Shown here piece after piece: positions 60,492 through 64,000 of a stretch of 64,000 nucleotides of DNA. Under the pieces are notes generated by a model. The model searched no databases. It worked only from the letters and a program-made list of their open reading frames with translations, and was not told the DNA's origin. Made by a program: the position numbers and the translations under genes. Source of the DNA: Sapria himalayana (Eukaryota; Streptophyta; Magnoliopsida; Malpighiales; Rafflesiaceae); assembly GCA_029783825.1 (NCBI GenBank), contig JAREIK010017140.1, positions 1-64,000 on the forward strand, written 5' to 3'. Each line of letters starts with the position of its first letter. The first letter of the stretch is position 1.

Positions 60492-60540
60492 TTATTTAAT
60501 GTTTTAATAATTAAAAATATAAATATTTTCTTAATATATA
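59291..60540. other. CACTA element 3: inner left arm, A+T-rich
   Basis: Non-coding and A+T-rich. It matches the inner arm of element 1 to about 60150 (TTATTTCATATTATCTTCGT near 60089; TTTATAACCATAAAATTT near 60138). A perfect (TA)n run lies at about 60452-60487. No gene seen. Confidence 0.65.
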
Positions 60541-60693
60541 CATTCTGTCTCTCGACGCCGATGCATCTTTAACAAGTGAAGTGAAGTCCTCTGCATTCTG
60601 GCAATCTATTGACACCGACGCAACAAAATTTAATTGAGGTATATGTTTTAATTTGTTATTGACATGAGGTATGTTTATACATTTATTCTTCAT
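60541..60693 (-). other. Gene-like island in CACTA element 3 (possible captured exon, minus strand)
   Basis: A short island of balanced base composition in extremely A+T-rich DNA. The minus strand reads FVASVSIDCQNAEDFTSLVK and then DASASRDRM without a stop. A CAG acceptor-like site could precede EDFTSL. I do not recognise the protein. It lies at the same distance from the left terminus (about 2.4 kb) as the 17265-17460 island of element 1, though the two do not match. Confidence 0.35.
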
Positions 60694-61867
60694 TGATTAT
60701 CTTGGATTTCTTAATCGAAGATTAAGCATTTTATTTTTATTTTTTGTGTTTTCGAATTTCTTTTTTAATCACCATGGTATGCATGGATTGCATATATAAA
60801 CTTATTTGTATACATACTTCAAGCATTTGTGATATAATATGTTGTAATTGTGTAGATTTTGATGGTGACCATATACAAAAACAATTTATAATTAAATAGT
60901 ATATATACTTTGGTATGCCAACTTGATATCTACAAAAATACTATATATCAATATGTATATGTATTTTATACATACTAGTATTCAGACTTAGGTATGTCGG
61001 CTTGATATCTACATAACTAGTATACATACTTAGGTATGCCGATTTGATATCTACATAACTAGTATACATTTATACATCAATATAAATAGTATACATACTT
61101 AGGTATGCCGACTTGATATCTACAAAAAAAATGTACACCAATATGCATGTGTATTTATACATAACTAATATACATACTAAGTTTTTCCGAATTGATATCT
61201 ACATAACTAGTATACTTTTATATATCAATATAAATAGTATACATACTTAGGTATGCCGATTTGATATCTACAAAACTAGTATACATCAATACACATGTGT
61301 ATTTTATACATAACAAGTATACATTCTAAGGTATGCCGACTTGATATCTACATAAATAGTATACATACTTAGGTATTCTTACATGATATCTACATAACTA
61401 GCATACATCTATACATCAAATAAATAGTATACATACATAGGTATGCTAACTTTATATCTACAAAAATAGTATACATCAATATGCATGTGTATTTTATACA
61501 TAACTAGTATACATACTTAGGTATGCCGACTTGATATCTACATAACTAGTATACATAATTAGGTATGCTGACTTGATATCTATATAACTAGTATACATTT
61601 ATCAATATAAATAGTATACATACTTAGGTATGACGACATAACTATATGTAAATTGTATACAAAAAATAGTATACATAAACATAAGTGTATTTTAAATAAG
61701 CATATTTAAACATAACTATACATCAATATCCAAGTGTAATATAATTCGAATTTCTTATATAAGTGTATTTTACTATATATATATATAACTAAAAAAATAG
61801 TATACAAAACTTAATTATATATAAATTTAACAACATATATTTAATATACATACATACATACATATAT

Positions 61868-61970
<103 letters not shown>

Positions 61971-63426
61971 ACTATATATAAATGTATTTAACAATAAGTA
62001 TTTAAACATATTACTATATATAAATGTATTTATCTACATTAATATACATAACTATATATAAATAGTATACATAAATAGTATACATAAACATAAGTATATT
62101 TTATATAAGTGTATTTAAACATAACTAAACATCAATATGCATGTGTGATATAATTCAAATTTCTTATATAAGTGTATTTTAATATATATATATATAACTA
62201 AAAAAATAGTATACATAAACATAATTTTATATAAATATAACAATATATATTTAATATACATATATATCTATTGATATATAACTATATATAAATGTATTTA
62301 ATGATATGTATATAAACATATATTATATATAAATGTATTTATCTACATTAATATAGAGAACTATATATAAATATTATACATAAAGAGAATAAGGTATGCC
62401 GACTTGATATCTACATCAATATACATAACTATATATAAACAGTATAAAAAACAATATACATAAACATACATGTATTTTAAATAAGTGTATTTAAACATAA
62501 CTATACATCAACATGCATGTGTGATATAATTCGAATTTCTTATATAAGTATATTTACCATATATATTACTACAAAAATAGTATACATAAACATAATTATA
62601 TATAAATTTAACAACGTATATTTAATATAAATGCATACATACATACATGCATATGTATGTATATATATATATATATATATATTTATTTATTTATTTATAT
62701 AGATATATAACTATATATAAATGTATTTAACAATATGTATATTTTACTATATATAAATGTATTTATCTACATTAATATACATAACTATATATAAACAATT
62801 TACATAAACAGTATAAGGTATGCCAACTTGATATCTACATCAATATACATAACTATATATAAACAGTATACATAAACAGTATACATAAACATAAGTCTAT
62901 TTTATATAAGTGTTTTTAAACATAACTATACATCAATATGCTTGTGTGTTATAATTTGAATTTCTTATATAAGTGTATTTTACTATATCTATAAATATAA
63001 AACACTATACATAAACATAACTATATAAATATAATGATATAATATATATATATAACTATATATAAATGTATTTAACAATATTTATATCAGCATATTACTA
63101 TATATAAATGTATTTATCTATATTAATATACATACCTATATATAAATAATATACATAAACAATATCATAAACAGTATACATAAACATTATAAGGTATGCC
63201 GACTTGATATCTATATCAATATACATAACTATATATAAATACTATACATAAACAGTATACAAAAACATAAGTGTAATTTATATAAGTGTATTTAAACATA
63301 ATGATACATCAATATGCATGTGTGATATAATTCGAATTTCTTATATAACCATATTTAATTATATCTATACCTATAAATATAATATACATAAACATAACTA
63401 TATAAATATAACAATGTATATTTAAT

Positions 63427-63452
63427 AACATACATACATACATACATACATA
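63427..63452 (+). repeat. (CATA)n microsatellite
   Basis: Tandem CATA repeats inside a unit of the CACTA element 3 array. The equivalent place in other units has (CATA)n near 61848-61872 and 62635-62655. Confidence 0.85.
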
Positions 63453-64000
63453 CATAATATATATATGTATTGTATGTATATATATAACTAATATAAATGT
63501 ATTTAACAATATGTATATCATCATATTACTATATATAAATGTATTTATCTACATTAATATACATAACTATATATAAACAATATACATAAATAGTAAACAT
63601 AAACAATATACATAAACAATATAAGGAATGTTGACCTGATATCTACATCAATATATATAACTATATATAAATAGTACACATAAATTGTATAAATAAACTT
63701 ACTATATTTTATATAAGGGTATTTAAACATATCTTTACAGCAATATGCATGTGTGATATAATTCAAATTTCTTATATAAGTGTATTTTACAATATCTATA
63801 ACTATAAAAATAGTATACATAAACATTACTATATATAATATAATAATGTATATTTGATATAGATATATATATATGTGTACTTAATAATATGTATATCAAC
63901 ATATTACTATATATAATTGTATTTATCTAAATTAATATACATAACTATATATAAACAGTATACATAAATAGTATAAGGTATGCCGACTTGATATCTACAT

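Overview
The window looks like plant nuclear heterochromatin. The evidence is an intronless copy of a plant ARF1 GTPase, a fragment of a plant enhancer-of-polycomb-like gene that keeps its intron, L1-clade LINEs with the plant-type domain order DUF4283, zinc knuckle, endonuclease, reverse transcriptase, zf-RVT, RNase H, and CACTA (En/Spm-type) DNA transposons. I see no intact host gene, no RNA gene and no CRISPR array. Every protein-coding stretch is broken. Species cannot be fixed from the sequence alone. | Layout. Three kinds of sequence alternate. (1) Six blocks of a degenerate 9-bp microsatellite, (AAGAAGAAT)n, at 1-2176, 8511-11604, 27424-29190, 42256-49448, 55953-56770 and 57291-58164, about 16 kb or a quarter of the window, always with the purine strand as +. 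(2) Six dead LINE copies, all on the + strand: 2177-8510, 11605-14852 (5'-truncated, 3' end lost), 29191-36191 (3'-truncated), 36192-42255 (5'-truncated), 49449-55952 and 56771-57290 (3' end only). Where a 3' end survives it is a shared ~95-bp terminus, an A-run, and then immediately a microsatellite block. Five of the six copies also start directly out of such a block. (3) CACTA material: a 9.3-kb element at 14853-24150 with inverted arms of about 1.5 kb, the orphan right-hand part of another element at 24151-27423, and the left 5.8 kb of a third at 58165-64000. | How the parts relate. The LINE-array-LINE-array order with constant orientation suggests that the LINE tail and the microsatellite are one self-renewing unit: the tail is copied with the element, expands, and serves as a strand-specific landing site for the next copy. 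This is inference, but the junctions that prompt it are visible. The 9.3-kb CACTA element has no recognisable transposase. It carries an enhancer-of-polycomb-like gene piece (two partial exons and a GT-AG intron, so taken up as DNA) and, separately, a full-length ARF1 mRNA copy bounded by perfect 16-bp direct repeats, the mark of LINE-driven retroposition. LINE and CACTA activity have therefore met in one locus. | Limits. Boundaries are read by eye and are mostly good to about 20 bp. Domain calls rest on motifs I recognise, not on searches.
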